A stretch of 25,688 nt of DNA from AC-37 sp045805345 (lineage in GTDB: Bacteria; Actinomycetota; Thermoleophilia; Solirubrobacterales; Thermoleophilaceae). The stretch covers positions 1-25,688 of the forward strand of contig JBJMLK010000129.1 of the NCBI GenBank assembly GCA_045805345.1, in the 5' to 3' direction. This document shows, piece after piece, positions 1 to 7,613 of this stretch. The notes under the pieces were generated by a model. It did no database searches, had not been told where the DNA came from, and saw only the letters and a list, made by a program, of their open reading frames with translations. The position numbers and the translations under genes are program-made. Each line of letters starts with the position of its first letter. The first letter of the stretch is position 1.

Positions 1-1
1 C

Positions 2-592
2 GTCGAGGTGCGCGAGGGCTCGATGGGCCGGCCGGTGCCGGGGTGGGAGGTGGCCGTGCTCGATGAGGACGAGCGGCCGCTCCCGCCTGGCGAACGCGGA
101 GAGATCTGCCTGCGCGCGCGCTCGAACCCGCACTACCCGCTCGGCTACTGGAACCGGCCCGAGGACACCGAGGAGGTCTTCGGCGGCGACTGGTTCCACA
201 CCAAGGACGCCGCCCAGGTCGATGAGGATGGCTACTTCTGGTACGCGGGCCGAGCCGACGACGTGATCATCTCGGCCGGCTACCGGATCGGCCCGTTCGA
301 GGTCGAGTCGGCGTGCGTCGAGCACCCGGCCGTGCTCGAGGCAGCCGCCGTGGCGTCGCCCGACCCCAAGCGCGGCGACATCGTGAAGGCGTTCGTGGTG
401 CTGGCCGCGGGGCACGAGGCGAGCGACGAGACCGCCGACGCGATCAAGCTATTCGTCCGCGAGCGGCACTCGGCCTACGCCTATCCTCGTGAGATCGAGT
501 TCGTGGACGATCTGCCCAAGACGCTCACCGGCAAGATCCGCCGCGTCGAGCTGCGAGAGGCGGAGCGGGAGCGCAAGGCGGCGCGCGCATGA
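2..592 (+). CDS. Acyl-CoA synthetase (AMP-binding, ACSM-like), C-terminal part
   Basis: The gene enters from the left edge, so only about the last 196 residues are visible. They form the end of the adenylation domain plus the mobile C-terminal domain of an ANL-superfamily ligase, which makes acyl-AMP and then acyl-CoA from a fatty acid, ATP and CoA. Visible landmarks are the GxWFHTKDAA segment, the hinge region GRADDVIISAGYRIGP and the LTGKIRR motif with the catalytic lysine at about visible residue 178. The GYRIGPFEVE wording is typical of medium-chain acyl-CoA synthetases (ACSM/AcsA-like) rather than long-chain FadD enzymes. The exact substrate cannot be read from this fragment. The stop overlaps the next start by four bases (ATGA), so the two genes are probably translationally coupled. 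Confidence 0.9.
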   Translation, partial: VEVREGSMGRPVPGWEVAVLDEDERPLPPGERGEICLRARSNPHYPLGYWNRPEDTEEVFGGDWFHTKDAAQVDEDGYFWYAGRADDVIISAGYRIGPFEVESACVEHPAVLEAAAVASPDPKRGDIVKAFVVLAAGHEASDETADAIKLFVRERHSAYAYPREIEFVDDLPKTLTGKIRRVELREAERERKAARA

Positions 593-2385
593 GACGGCCG
601 GCGCTCGCCGCGGTGGTGGCGCTCCTCGCGCTGCCCGCCGCGGCCGGCGCCGCGCCTCCGCTGAAGCCGTTCGGGCACGTCTGCAAGGACGAGAACGCGG
701 TCCGCTTCTGCGACACGCAGAACGACTCGAAGCGCGTGCGGAGCTTCGACGGCGTGCCGATCGACGTGGACGTGACGCTGCCCGCCACCGGTGACGGGCC
801 GTTCCCGACACTCGTGCTGATGCACGGCTACCCCGGCAGCAAGACCAACTTCGAGAGCGCCACGCCGGACCCGGCCGGCACCGGCTTCCACTACAACAAC
901 AACTACTTCGCGCGACAGGGCTACGCGGTGGTCACGCCCAGCGCACGGGGGTTCGGCCGCTCCTGCGGCGCGGCCGACTCGCGCACCTCGCCGGAGTGCG
1001 ACAGGGGCTGGATCCACTTCGCCGACCAGCGCTACGAGCTGCACGACGTGCAGTACATGCTCGGGCTGCTCGCCGACGAGGGCGTGACCGACCCGCAGCG
1101 CATCGGCGTATCCGGCATCAGCTACGGCGGGCTCCAGTCGGCGCAGCTCGCGTTCATGCGCGACAAGGTCCGGCGGCTCGACGGCACGTTCGTGCCGTGG
1201 CGCAGCCCGAAGGGCAAGCCGATGCGGATCGCCGCCGCCTGGGTCCGCTGGGCATCCGGCGAGCTGATCTACTCGCTGATCCCGAACGGGCGGCTGCTGA
1301 GCACGGACTGGCGGGCGGCGGACCGGCCGGTCGGCGTGGAGAAGGAGTCGCTGCTCAACATCCTCTACCTCGGCGGCGCCGCCGTGGGCTACATCGCACC
1401 GGCGGGCGCCGACCCCACCGCGGACCTCGCCAACTGGCGCGGGCGGGCCAACCAGGGCGAGCCCTACGGACCGCGGGTCGCAGGATTCGAGCGGCAGTTC
1501 CGCCGCTTCAAGGGAGTGTTCGGCCTAAAGGGGGCGCCGGTCCCGCTGATGATCCAGGACGGCTGGACGGACCCGGTATTCCCGGCGCAGGACGCGTTGC
1601 GCCTGTACAACCGGGCCCGCGACGGGAGAAAGAACGCGCCCGTGGTGATGCAGCTCGGCGACATCGGCCACTTCACGGGCGGCGAGGCGCCGGGGCAGTA
1701 CTCGCGCTTCAACGACGAGGGCGCCGAGTTCCTCGCGCGCCACGTGTTGGGCGTGGGCGGCGGGATCCTGCCGGGGTCCGTCGAGGTGTACGGGCAGGGC
1801 TGCCCGAAGGGGCAGCTCGGCTTCGGGCCGATCAGGGCGAGGAGCTACGGCGCGCTCGCTCGCGGGAGCTTCCGGCTCGGGTTCGACAAGGCGCGCACGC
1901 TCGCACCGCACGAGGGCGATGCGATCGATGCGGCGATCGACCCGGTCTCTCCTCCCGAGGACCGCTGTGCGCGCATCGCCGCCCGGCGGTCGGCGAACGG
2001 GGTCGTGATGACGCGCAGGTCGCGCGGCCTGACGATGGTCGGGCTGCCGGCGGTGCGGGCCACCGTGAAGACCAGCGGCAGGTTCGGGCAGATCGACGCC
2101 CGGCTCTGGGACGTCGCCGGCGGCAAGCAGCGGATCGTCGACTACGGCGTCTACCGGCTCACGCCCAATCAGAAGGGCAGGATCGCCTTCCAGCTGTTCG
2201 GGAACGGCTACCGGTTCCCGAAGGGCCACACGGTCAAGCTCGAGCTGACCGGCAGCAGCTCGCCGCTGTTCCGCGCCAGCAACGGCACGTTCGCGGTCAA
2301 GCTCTCGCGCGTGCGCGCGAGCATCCCCACACGCGAGCGGCCGGGCAGGTCGCGGCGGATCGCGAAGCCGACGAAGCTGCGCTAG
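589..2385 (+). CDS. Secreted CocE/NonD-family alpha/beta hydrolase (X-Pro dipeptidyl-peptidase-like)
   Basis: A 598-residue protein with a short N-terminal signal peptide (two Arg, an Ala/Leu-rich core, AGAA-type end near residue 23), so it is probably exported. The alpha/beta-hydrolase core has an LMHGYPG oxyanion segment. The nucleophile elbow GISYGG places Ser178. Asp328 in DGWTDPVF and His361 in DIGHFTGG are the likely rest of the triad. The roughly 200 residues at the C-terminus fit the jelly-roll domain of the CocE/PepX_C group. Family members cleave acyl esters, amides or X-Pro peptides; the substrate is not predictable here. The ATG overlaps the stop of the acyl-CoA synthetase (ATGA), which fixes the start and suggests co-transcription. 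Confidence 0.85.
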   Translation: MRRPALAAVVALLALPAAAGAAPPLKPFGHVCKDENAVRFCDTQNDSKRVRSFDGVPIDVDVTLPATGDGPFPTLVLMHGYPGSKTNFESATPDPAGTGFHYNNNYFARQGYAVVTPSARGFGRSCGAADSRTSPECDRGWIHFADQRYELHDVQYMLGLLADEGVTDPQRIGVSGISYGGLQSAQLAFMRDKVRRLDGTFVPWRSPKGKPMRIAAAWVRWASGELIYSLIPNGRLLSTDWRAADRPVGVEKESLLNILYLGGAAVGYIAPAGADPTADLANWRGRANQGEPYGPRVAGFERQFRRFKGVFGLKGAPVPLMIQDGWTDPVFPAQDALRLYNRARDGRKNAPVVMQLGDIGHFTGGEAPGQYSRFNDEGAEFLARHVLGVGGGILPGSVEVYGQGCPKGQLGFGPIRARSYGALARGSFRLGFDKARTLAPHEGDAIDAAIDPVSPPEDRCARIAARRSANGVVMTRRSRGLTMVGLPAVRATVKTSGRFGQIDARLWDVAGGKQRIVDYGVYRLTPNQKGRIAFQLFGNGYRFPKGHTVKLELTGSSSPLFRASNGTFAVKLSRVRASIPTRERPGRSRRIAKPTKLR

Positions 2386-2386
2386 C

Positions 2387-2392
2387 TAGTCT
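2387..2392 (+). promoter_or_regulatory. Putative -10 box for a leaderless PNPOx-family transcript
   Basis: TAGTCT matches the actinobacterial TANNNT -10 pattern and ends six bases before the GTG start at 2399. There is no Shine-Dalgarno sequence in between. This spacing would place the transcription start on the GTG itself. It follows the previous stop codon directly, so the gene may have its own promoter as well as read-through. Confidence 0.4.
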
Positions 2393-2398
2393 CGAGGC

Positions 2399-2989
2399 GT
2401 GGCCAAGCTCTACGACGCGATCGACGAGCACTGGCGCGAGTGGATAGCGCGCCAGCCGCTGTTCTTCGTCGGCACGGCGCCGCTCGCCGGCGACGGGCGC
2501 GTGAACGTGTCTCCGAAGGGGCCGATCGGCTCGCTGAGCGTGCTCGACGAGCACACCGTGGCGTACCTCGATCTGACCGGAAGCGGCGCGGAGACGATCG
2601 CGCACCTGCGCGAGAACGGGCGGATCGTGGTGATGTTCTGCGCGTTCGAGGGGCCGCCACGGATCCTGCGGCTGCACGGACGCGGCGAGGTGGTGATGGC
2701 CGGCGACCCGCGGTTCGACGAGCTGATCGCGCGCGGCGGGTTCGAGGCGCCAGGTCCCGCCGAATACCGCCGTTCGATCGTGGTCGTGAACGTGGAGCGG
2801 ATCGCCGACTCGTGCGGCTACGGCGTGCCCCTGATGAGCTACGAGGGCGAGCGCCCGCACCCCGAGGCCTGGGCCGAGAAGAAGCTGCGGGCCGGTGGCG
2901 CCGACGCCATCCGCGAATACCAGCGCCAGAAGAACTCTGAGTCGATCGACGGGCTGCCGGCCGTCGAGCTACCGGCCGAGCGCGTCTAG
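2399..2989 (+). CDS. Pyridoxamine 5'-phosphate oxidase-family FMN-binding protein
   Basis: A 196-residue protein with the split-barrel fold of PNPOx-like flavoproteins. The early segment FFVGTAPLAGDGRVNVSPKGP and the later LTGSGAETIAHLRENGRIVVMF region match the pattern of this broad family, which binds FMN, F420 or heme and often carries out poorly defined redox reactions. It is probably cytosolic, since no signal or membrane segment is visible. It is unlikely to be PdxH itself, because the N-terminal substrate loops of that enzyme are not evident. The start is GTG, 13 bases after the preceding stop. The 3' end overlaps the convergent redoxin gene by 21 bases (2969-2989). Confidence 0.8.
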   Translation: MAKLYDAIDEHWREWIARQPLFFVGTAPLAGDGRVNVSPKGPIGSLSVLDEHTVAYLDLTGSGAETIAHLRENGRIVVMFCAFEGPPRILRLHGRGEVVMAGDPRFDELIARGGFEAPGPAEYRRSIVVVNVERIADSCGYGVPLMSYEGERPHPEAWAEKKLRAGGADAIREYQRQKNSESIDGLPAVELPAERV

Positions 2990-3520
2990 CGCCTCGGCCG
3001 GGTCGGGCAGGTCGCCCGCGTAGGCGGGCAGGTGCCGCCAGCGCACGATGCCGTCGGCGTCGACGGCGAAGGTGCCGGCGGTCTGCCAGCGCGTGCCGTC
3101 GGGGTGGCGGTTGCGGATCCCCTCGCTTGCGAGCCGCGCGACGTCGCCGAGCGAGCGGCGCCCCATGAAGTGACCGAGGCTCGTGCGGCCGAGGCCCCAG
3201 GTGGCGTAGTGCACGCGTTCGCGGTCGATCAGCACACGGATGCCGGGAAGGCCGCCGATGGCGTCGCGCCAGCGGGCGGTGGCCTCGGTGCCGGCGTGGC
3301 TCACCACGACCCACTCCACGTCCGGCTCCGCCGCCGCGGCGTCGCGCAGCGCTCGCGCCGTGGCCTCGGCGAACGGGCAGCCCGTGTGGCGCAGGAAGGC
3401 GACGACCGCCGCCCGGTCCTCGGGCAGCCCGGGATCCGGCAGCTCGCGCGCGGGCTCGCCCGGCTCGGGCGGGTTCGCCGTGGGGAGGGGCAGGGGCGGA
3501 AGGAAGGTCTTCAGGTTCAC
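2969..3520 (-). CDS. AhpC/TSA-like redoxin (single-cysteine)
   Basis: A 183-residue thioredoxin-fold protein. The active-site segment after the first core strand is FLRHTGCPFAEAT, where the Cys would be the peroxidatic or redox residue. I see no other cysteine in the protein, so a 1-Cys mechanism is implied. The last segment AGTFAVDADGIVRW is typical of the peroxiredoxin-like/AhpC-TSA clan. The start is taken as GTG at 3520 because it overlaps the bioD stop by four bases (GTGA). A longer reading back to 3670 would run through bioD and has low-complexity Arg-rich composition. It is the last gene of the biotin operon; a role in protecting biotin-pathway enzymes is only speculation. Confidence 0.75.
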   Translation of the reverse strand: MNLKTFLPPLPLPTANPPEPGEPARELPDPGLPEDRAAVVAFLRHTGCPFAEATARALRDAAAAEPDVEWVVVSHAGTEATARWRDAIGGLPGIRVLIDRERVHYATWGLGRTSLGHFMGRRSLGDVARLASEGIRNRHPDGTRWQTAGTFAVDADGIVRWRHLPAYAGDLPDPAEALDALGR

Positions 3521-4194
3521 GGGCCGATCCAGTCTTGCAAGGGCAGGGCGTCGGCCGCCGTCTCGATGGTGGAGGGGCTGGTGAGGGGGAGGCCGGCCAC
3601 GGTCACGTCTCCCAGTTGAGCGATCGTGCTTCGGTTGGAGCGCTCCATCGCCGTGGGCTCGTCGGGCCACGGCGTCATCACCACCGCCTTGACCGCGAGC
3701 CCCGCCGCGCGCGCCGCCTCGATCGTGAGCAGCGTGTGGTTGATCGTCCCTAGCCCCGGCCGCGCGGCGATCACCAGAGGCAGGCCCAGGTCGAGCGCGA
3801 GGTCGCGGATCGAGTAGCCGGTCGTGAGCGGCACCATGAGCCCGCCGACGCCCTCGCAGACCAGCGCGTCCGCGTGCTCGCCGGCCGCCCGCGCCGCGCG
3901 CACCAGCGCGTGCGGCTCGATCGTCGTGCCGGCCTGCTCGGCGGCCAGGTGCGGCGAGACGGGCGGTCCGAAGCGCAGCGGCGCGACGTCGCCGGGCGAC
4001 TGCCCCGCGCTGGCCACCTGCGCGAGCAGCTCGTGGTCGCGCGGCCAGTCGCCGGGGTCGTCGTCGAGACCCGTGACGACGGGCTTGAACGCCGCCACTC
4101 GCTCACCGCGCGCGGCCAGCGAGGCGCAAACAGCGGCGGTGACGACGGTCTTCCCGACCTCCGTGTCGGTCCCCGTGACGAAGAGCCCGCGCAT
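3517..4194 (-). CDS. bioD: Dethiobiotin synthetase
   Basis: A 225-residue protein matching ATP-dependent dethiobiotin synthetase, which closes the ureido ring of 7,8-diaminopelargonate with CO2. The N-terminal P-loop TGTDTEVGKT (residues 7-16) is diagnostic. Further BioD landmarks are AAFKPVVTG near residues 34-42, CEGVGGLMVPL in the middle, and ARPGLGTINHTLLT in the C-terminal half. The length is normal for the family. The start is ATG at 4194, preceded not by a recognisable Shine-Dalgarno sequence but by the right arm of a long palindrome (4201-4232), which could influence expression. Downstream it overlaps the redoxin start by four bases. Confidence 0.95.
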   Translation of the reverse strand: MRGLFVTGTDTEVGKTVVTAAVCASLAARGERVAAFKPVVTGLDDDPGDWPRDHELLAQVASAGQSPGDVAPLRFGPPVSPHLAAEQAGTTIEPHALVRAARAAGEHADALVCEGVGGLMVPLTTGYSIRDLALDLGLPLVIAARPGLGTINHTLLTIEAARAAGLAVKAVVMTPWPDEPTAMERSNRSTIAQLGDVTVAGLPLTSPSTIETAADALPLQDWIGP

Positions 4195-4200
4195 CAGTGA

Positions 4201-4232
4201 TCACTTAAGCCGGCTATGACCGGCTCAAGTGA
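4201..4232. repeat. Palindromic element, copy 1 (between bioF and bioD)
   Basis: An inverted repeat with 13-base arms, TCACTTAAGCCGG (4201-4213) and CCGGCTCAAGTGA (4220-4232), around the loop CTATGA. One arm position mismatches: A against C when read as plus-strand RNA, but a tolerated U-G pair when read as minus-strand RNA, the direction of the flanking bio genes. It lies six bases upstream of the bioD ATG and about 45 bases after the bioF stop. A closely related element occurs at 12517-12556. It could be an operator, an RNA hairpin modulating bioD, or a dispersed repeat unit. It does not match the BirA, BioR or BioQ operator sequences I know. Confidence 0.8.
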
Positions 4233-4248
4233 ACAATCGACGTCCGAC

Positions 4249-4265
4249 GCACCCGTAATTGCCGC
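4249..4265. repeat. 17-base companion motif of the palindromic element, copy 1
   Basis: GCACCCGTAATTGCCGC lies 16 bases beyond the right arm of the palindrome and 12 bases downstream of the bioF stop on the minus strand. The same motif with one substitution is found at 12601-12617 next to the second palindrome, again just downstream of a minus-strand stop codon (arfB). The conserved pairing suggests one composite element rather than two unrelated short matches. Confidence 0.6.
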
Positions 4266-4277
4266 CGTGGGGCGACG

Positions 4278-5507
4278 CTACGCGGCGTCGCGCAGGTGGT
4301 CGTAGACCGCCGCCGCCCGCCGCGCCGCCGGCCGCCGCTCGACCGGCACGGGCGGCGTGGCGCGCAGCGCGTCCGCGAGCACCGACGCCGCGCGGCGCAG
4401 CTCGCTCCGCGTGTGCGATGCCATCACGGCGAGCCGCAGGCGGGAAGTGCCGTCGGGCACGGTCGGGGGACGGATCGCCTGGGCGAAGACGCCCTCGGCG
4501 AGCGCGCGCTCGCAGGCGGCCATCGCTTCGCCCGCGTCGCCCACCACGAGCGGCACGATCTGGGTCTCCGACTCGCCGCACTCCACGCCGCGCGCCGCGA
4601 GCGCCTCGCGCAGTGCCGCCGCGTTGCGGCTCAGCTTGTCCACGCGCTCGGGCTGCTCGCGCAGGATCTCGAGCGCGGCCATCGCCGCTGCGGCGGCCGG
4701 CGGCGGCAGCGCCGTGGAGAAGATCAGCGTGCGCGCGCGGTTGACGAGGAACTTCGCCATCTGGCGGTCGCAGCAGACGTAGGCGCCGTAGGAGCCGAGC
4801 GCCTTGCCGAGCGTGCCCACGACCAGGTCGACCTCGCCCTCGAGCCCGGCGTCGGCCACCGCGCCGCGCCCGCCGGGCCCGACGCAGCCGGTGGCGTGCG
4901 CCTCGTCGACCATCACGCGCGCGTCGTAGCGAGCGCCGAGCTCGACGATCTCCTCGAGCGGCGCGACGTCGCCGTCCATCGAGAAGACGCTGTCGGTCAC
5001 GATCAGGCTGCCGCGGCCGTCGGCCTGCTCGAGTCCCCACTCGAGGTGCTCGACGTCGCGGTGGCGGTACACGAACGTGTCGGCGCGCGCGAGGCGGCAG
5101 CCGTCGACGATGCTCGCGTGGTTGAGCGAGTCGCTGAACACCACGTCGCCCTCCTGCGCGAGCGCCGAGATGGTGCCGGCGTTGGCGAGGTAGCCGGAGC
5201 CGAACAGCACGCACGCCGGCGAGCGCTTGAACGCGGCGAGCTGCTCCTCGAGGCGGCGGTGGACCGTCATGTTGCCCGACACGAGCCGCGACGCCCCGGC
5301 GCCCGCGCCCCAGCGCATGGCCGCGTCGGCCGCGGCCTCGCGCACGCGCGGGTGATCGGCCAGGCCGAGGTAGTTGTTCGAGCACAGCAGTAGGACCGGC
5401 TTGCCGTCGAGCAGCACCCGCGCGCCCTGCGGACCCGAGATCAGGCGCAGCCGACGGTAAAGGCCGCGCTCGCGAAGCTCGTCGAGGAGCTCCGCGACGT
5501 CGCTCAA
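4278..5507 (-). CDS. bioF: 8-amino-7-oxononanoate synthase
   Basis: A 409-residue PLP enzyme of the alpha-oxoamine synthase family, which condenses pimeloyl-thioester with alanine in biotin synthesis. Landmarks are CSNNYLGLADHP (residues 42-53), SDSLNHASIVDG (125-136), VDEAHATG with Asp201 and His204, and GTLGKALG with the PLP lysine at Lys235. The length is within the family range. The start is taken as TTG at 5507 because it overlaps the bioB stop by four bases (TTGA) and gives the expected N-terminus beginning SDVAELLDELRERGLYR. A much longer open frame reaching 6575 would run through bioB out of frame. A glycine C-acetyltransferase (Kbl) is an alternative by family, but the bioB and bioD neighbours make BioF far more likely. 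Confidence 0.95.
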   Translation of the reverse strand: MSDVAELLDELRERGLYRRLRLISGPQGARVLLDGKPVLLLCSNNYLGLADHPRVREAAADAAMRWGAGAGASRLVSGNMTVHRRLEEQLAAFKRSPACVLFGSGYLANAGTISALAQEGDVVFSDSLNHASIVDGCRLARADTFVYRHRDVEHLEWGLEQADGRGSLIVTDSVFSMDGDVAPLEEIVELGARYDARVMVDEAHATGCVGPGGRGAVADAGLEGEVDLVVGTLGKALGSYGAYVCCDRQMAKFLVNRARTLIFSTALPPPAAAAAMAALEILREQPERVDKLSRNAAALREALAARGVECGESETQIVPLVVGDAGEAMAACERALAEGVFAQAIRPPTVPDGTSRLRLAVMASHTRSELRRAASVLADALRATPPVPVERRPAARRAAAVYDHLRDAA

Positions 5508-6718
5508 CCCGCTCTCCCTGCGCCGGCGGGCCGCGCTGCGCGCGCGCTCGCCGCCACCTGCACGACCTCCGGGAACGCGTTCGGCGCCCCGTCGGGCCGC
5601 GGCGGCACCGACGCCTTCTTGCGGTGCCGCAGCTGCGTGGCCGGGTCCCACATCGGCGCCTCGTCCTGGTGGTCGATCAGGTCGTCGATCGGCGTGCGAG
5701 GCGTGGCGCCGTCGAGCCACCCGTCGCGGTTGTCGGGCCGCGGGTTGGCGCCGTTGTCGGGCTGGCGGGCGGTGTTGAGCCCGAGCTCCTCGAACATCGC
5801 GCGGTCGTCCTCCGGCTCGGAGCCGAGGGTGGTGAGGAAGTTGCCCATCATCACCCCGTTGAGTCCGGCCTTGACCGCCAGCGGCTGGAGCTCGCCGAGG
5901 TTCTCGATCCGCCCGCCGCAGAGCCGGAAGAGCGCGCCGGGGATGATCAGCCGGAAGATCGCGATCCACTTGACCGCCTCCCACGGGTCCATGTAGTCGC
6001 GGTCGCCGAACTTGGTGCCCGGGCGCGGGTTGAGGAGGTTGATCGGGACGCTCGTAGGGTCGAGCGCGGCCAGCTCGAACGCCATCTGGACCCGCTGCTC
6101 GCGGCTCTCGCCGAGGTTGAGGATGCCGCCCACGCAGGTCTCGAGCCCGGCCTCGCGCACCGCCTCGATCGTGCGGATCCGGCCCTCGTACCTGACGGTC
6201 GTGGAGACCTCGTCGTAGTACGACTCCGCCGTCTCCACGTTGTGGTGCACGCGCTGGATCCCGGCGTCCTTCAGGGCCTTCGCGCGGTCCTTCGACATGT
6301 GGCCGATCGACGCGCAGCGCTTGAGGTTGGTGTGCTCGGCCACGAGCCGCGCGCCCTCGACCACGTTCTGGAAGTCGCGCTTCGAGAGCCCCTGACCCTG
6401 GGTGACCATGCAGAAGCGGTGGGCGCCGGCGGCCTCCGCCGCGCGCGCGTGCTCGAGGATCTGGTCCGGCGTCATCATCGCGTGCATCGGCGTGTCCGCC
6501 TCGGCGAACCGCGACTGCGCGCAGAACCCGCAGTCCTCGGCGCAGCCGCCCGACTTGGCGTTGACCAGCGAGCACATGTCGGTGGAGTCGCCGAACCGCT
6601 CGACCCGCGCCTCGAACGCGCGGTCGACCAGCGCCTCGATCTCGGCGTGGTCTTCGATCTGCCCGAGGGCGATCGCTTCCTCGTAGGTGATGAGCGGCTG
6701 CGGCACCGGCTCCCGCAA
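5504..6718 (-). CDS. bioB: Biotin synthase, with C-terminal extension
   Basis: A radical-SAM enzyme that inserts sulfur into dethiobiotin. The CxxxCxxC [4Fe-4S] motif is at Cys59, Cys63 and Cys66 in GGCAEDCGFCAQS. Other BioB landmarks are HRFCMVTQG, HHNVETAESYYDEV and PINLLNPRPGTKF. At 404 residues it is about 60 longer than typical BioB. The excess is a polar, Pro- and Ala-rich tail after about residue 335 with no recognised domain. The start is TTG at 6718, the first in-frame start after an upstream TAA. No clear Shine-Dalgarno sequence precedes it, and a GTG four codons later is an alternative. The stop overlaps the bioF start. Confidence 0.95.
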   Translation of the reverse strand: MREPVPQPLITYEEAIALGQIEDHAEIEALVDRAFEARVERFGDSTDMCSLVNAKSGGCAEDCGFCAQSRFAEADTPMHAMMTPDQILEHARAAEAAGAHRFCMVTQGQGLSKRDFQNVVEGARLVAEHTNLKRCASIGHMSKDRAKALKDAGIQRVHHNVETAESYYDEVSTTVRYEGRIRTIEAVREAGLETCVGGILNLGESREQRVQMAFELAALDPTSVPINLLNPRPGTKFGDRDYMDPWEAVKWIAIFRLIIPGALFRLCGGRIENLGELQPLAVKAGLNGVMMGNFLTTLGSEPEDDRAMFEELGLNTARQPDNGANPRPDNRDGWLDGATPRTPIDDLIDHQDEAPMWDPATQLRHRKKASVPPRPDGAPNAFPEVVQVAASARAARPAGAGRAG

Positions 6719-6730
6719 GGTAAGTGCCGT

Positions 6731-6746
6731 GGCGGACGGCTCCGCC
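6731..6746. other. Short GC hairpin between the crotonase gene and bioB
   Basis: A perfect 6-base inverted repeat, GGCGGA (6731-6736) and TCCGCC (6741-6746), with a four-base loop, in the 37-base gap between the crotonase stop and the bioB start. It has no following T-run, so it is not a classic intrinsic terminator. It could be an mRNA processing or attenuation hairpin, or chance in GC-rich DNA. Confidence 0.35.
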
Positions 6747-6755
6747 CGTTAGCTT

Positions 6756-7613
6756 CTACCGCCCCTTCCACTGCGGCGGTCGCTTCTCCGCGAAGGCGCG
6801 GATGCCCTCCACGAAGTCGCCCGAGGTGAAGCACGACTCGCGCAGCCGCACCATCCGCCGCGCCACGTCCTCCGGCAGCGAGATCCCGTAGGCCCGCAGC
6901 GTGCGCATGATCTCCTTGTTGCCCGCGAGCGAGAGCGGCGAGTTGCCGCCGATCTCGGCCGCCATCGCGAGGGCGGCGCCGTCGAGCTCGTCAGGGTCGA
7001 CCACGTGGTTCACCAGGCCGAGGCCGTGCGCGCGGTCGGCGTCGACGTTGCGGCCTACATAGAAGAGCTCGCTCGTCGCGCCGACGCCGCAGACCTCGAT
7101 GAACTTGCGCAGGCCCGTGTGCGAGTAGATCAGCCCGATCTTCGCCGGCGGCATGCCCATCTTCGCCCCGCGCGCGGCGATCCTTATGTCGCAGCTCACC
7201 GCCAGCTCGAGGCCGCCGCCGATGGCGTAGCCGTTGATCGCCGCTATCACCGGATACGGGTACGCCTCGATCGCCTCGATCGCCTCGGTGAACGGGTGCG
7301 CCACCAGGCTCTCGGCCTCGCGCGAGAACGAGCGGTCGACCGCGGGGTTCTCGCCCAGGTCCGCCTCGGGGAAGTTGCCGATGTCGTAGCCCGCGGAGAA
7401 GACCGGCCCGTCGCCGGTGATGATCACGCAGTACGCGTCCTGTTGCTGGATCAGCGTCGCGAGCCAGTCGAGGATCTCGTGATCGAGCGCGCCGCGCTTG
7501 TCGGGGTTCGAGATCCTGATTCGGACGACGTTCTCGGCCGGCTCGTCGAGGATGAGCTTCCCGGACGCGAACTCGCGCCCGCTGGACTCCGAAGCGGCCG
7601 GGGGACTACTCAA
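6756..7613 (-). CDS. Crotonase-family protein, methylmalonyl-CoA decarboxylase-like
   Basis: A 285-residue enoyl-CoA hydratase/isomerase-fold protein. The oxyanion-hole segments are FSAGYDI (residues 72-78) and INGYAIGGGLELA (127-138). The second catalytic Glu of hydratases is absent: that region reads MPPAKIGLIYSHTG. This layout, with a Tyr (Tyr163) where E. coli methylmalonyl-CoA decarboxylase (ScpB/YgfG) has its active-site Tyr in LGVPYN, and a C-terminus FVEGIRAFAEKRPPQWKGR resembling the ScpB end, points to a decarboxylase rather than a hydratase. The comparison is from memory of the family. The start is TTG at 7613, overlapping the end of the biotinyl-protein gene by eight bases, so coupling is likely. 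The gene precedes bioB by 37 bases. Confidence 0.8.
   Translation of the reverse strand: MSSPPAASESSGREFASGKLILDEPAENVVRIRISNPDKRGALDHEILDWLATLIQQQDAYCVIITGDGPVFSAGYDIGNFPEADLGENPAVDRSFSREAESLVAHPFTEAIEAIEAYPYPVIAAINGYAIGGGLELAVSCDIRIAARGAKMGMPPAKIGLIYSHTGLRKFIEVCGVGATSELFYVGRNVDADRAHGLGLVNHVVDPDELDGAALAMAAEIGGNSPLSLAGNKEIMRTLRAYGISLPEDVARRMVRLRESCFTSGDFVEGIRAFAEKRPPQWKGR

Noticed and set aside
4201..4232. Copy 1 as a known biotin-repressor operator (BirA, BioQ or BioR type)
   Set aside because: The sequence does not resemble those operators as I know them, and a copy also lies beside genes unrelated to biotin.
4278..6575. A 765-codon minus-strand open frame that would fuse sequence upstream of bioF into one protein
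   Set aside because: The N-terminal part reads bioB in a wrong frame and is Arg/Gly/Ala-rich. The real bioF starts at TTG 5507, overlapping the bioB stop.
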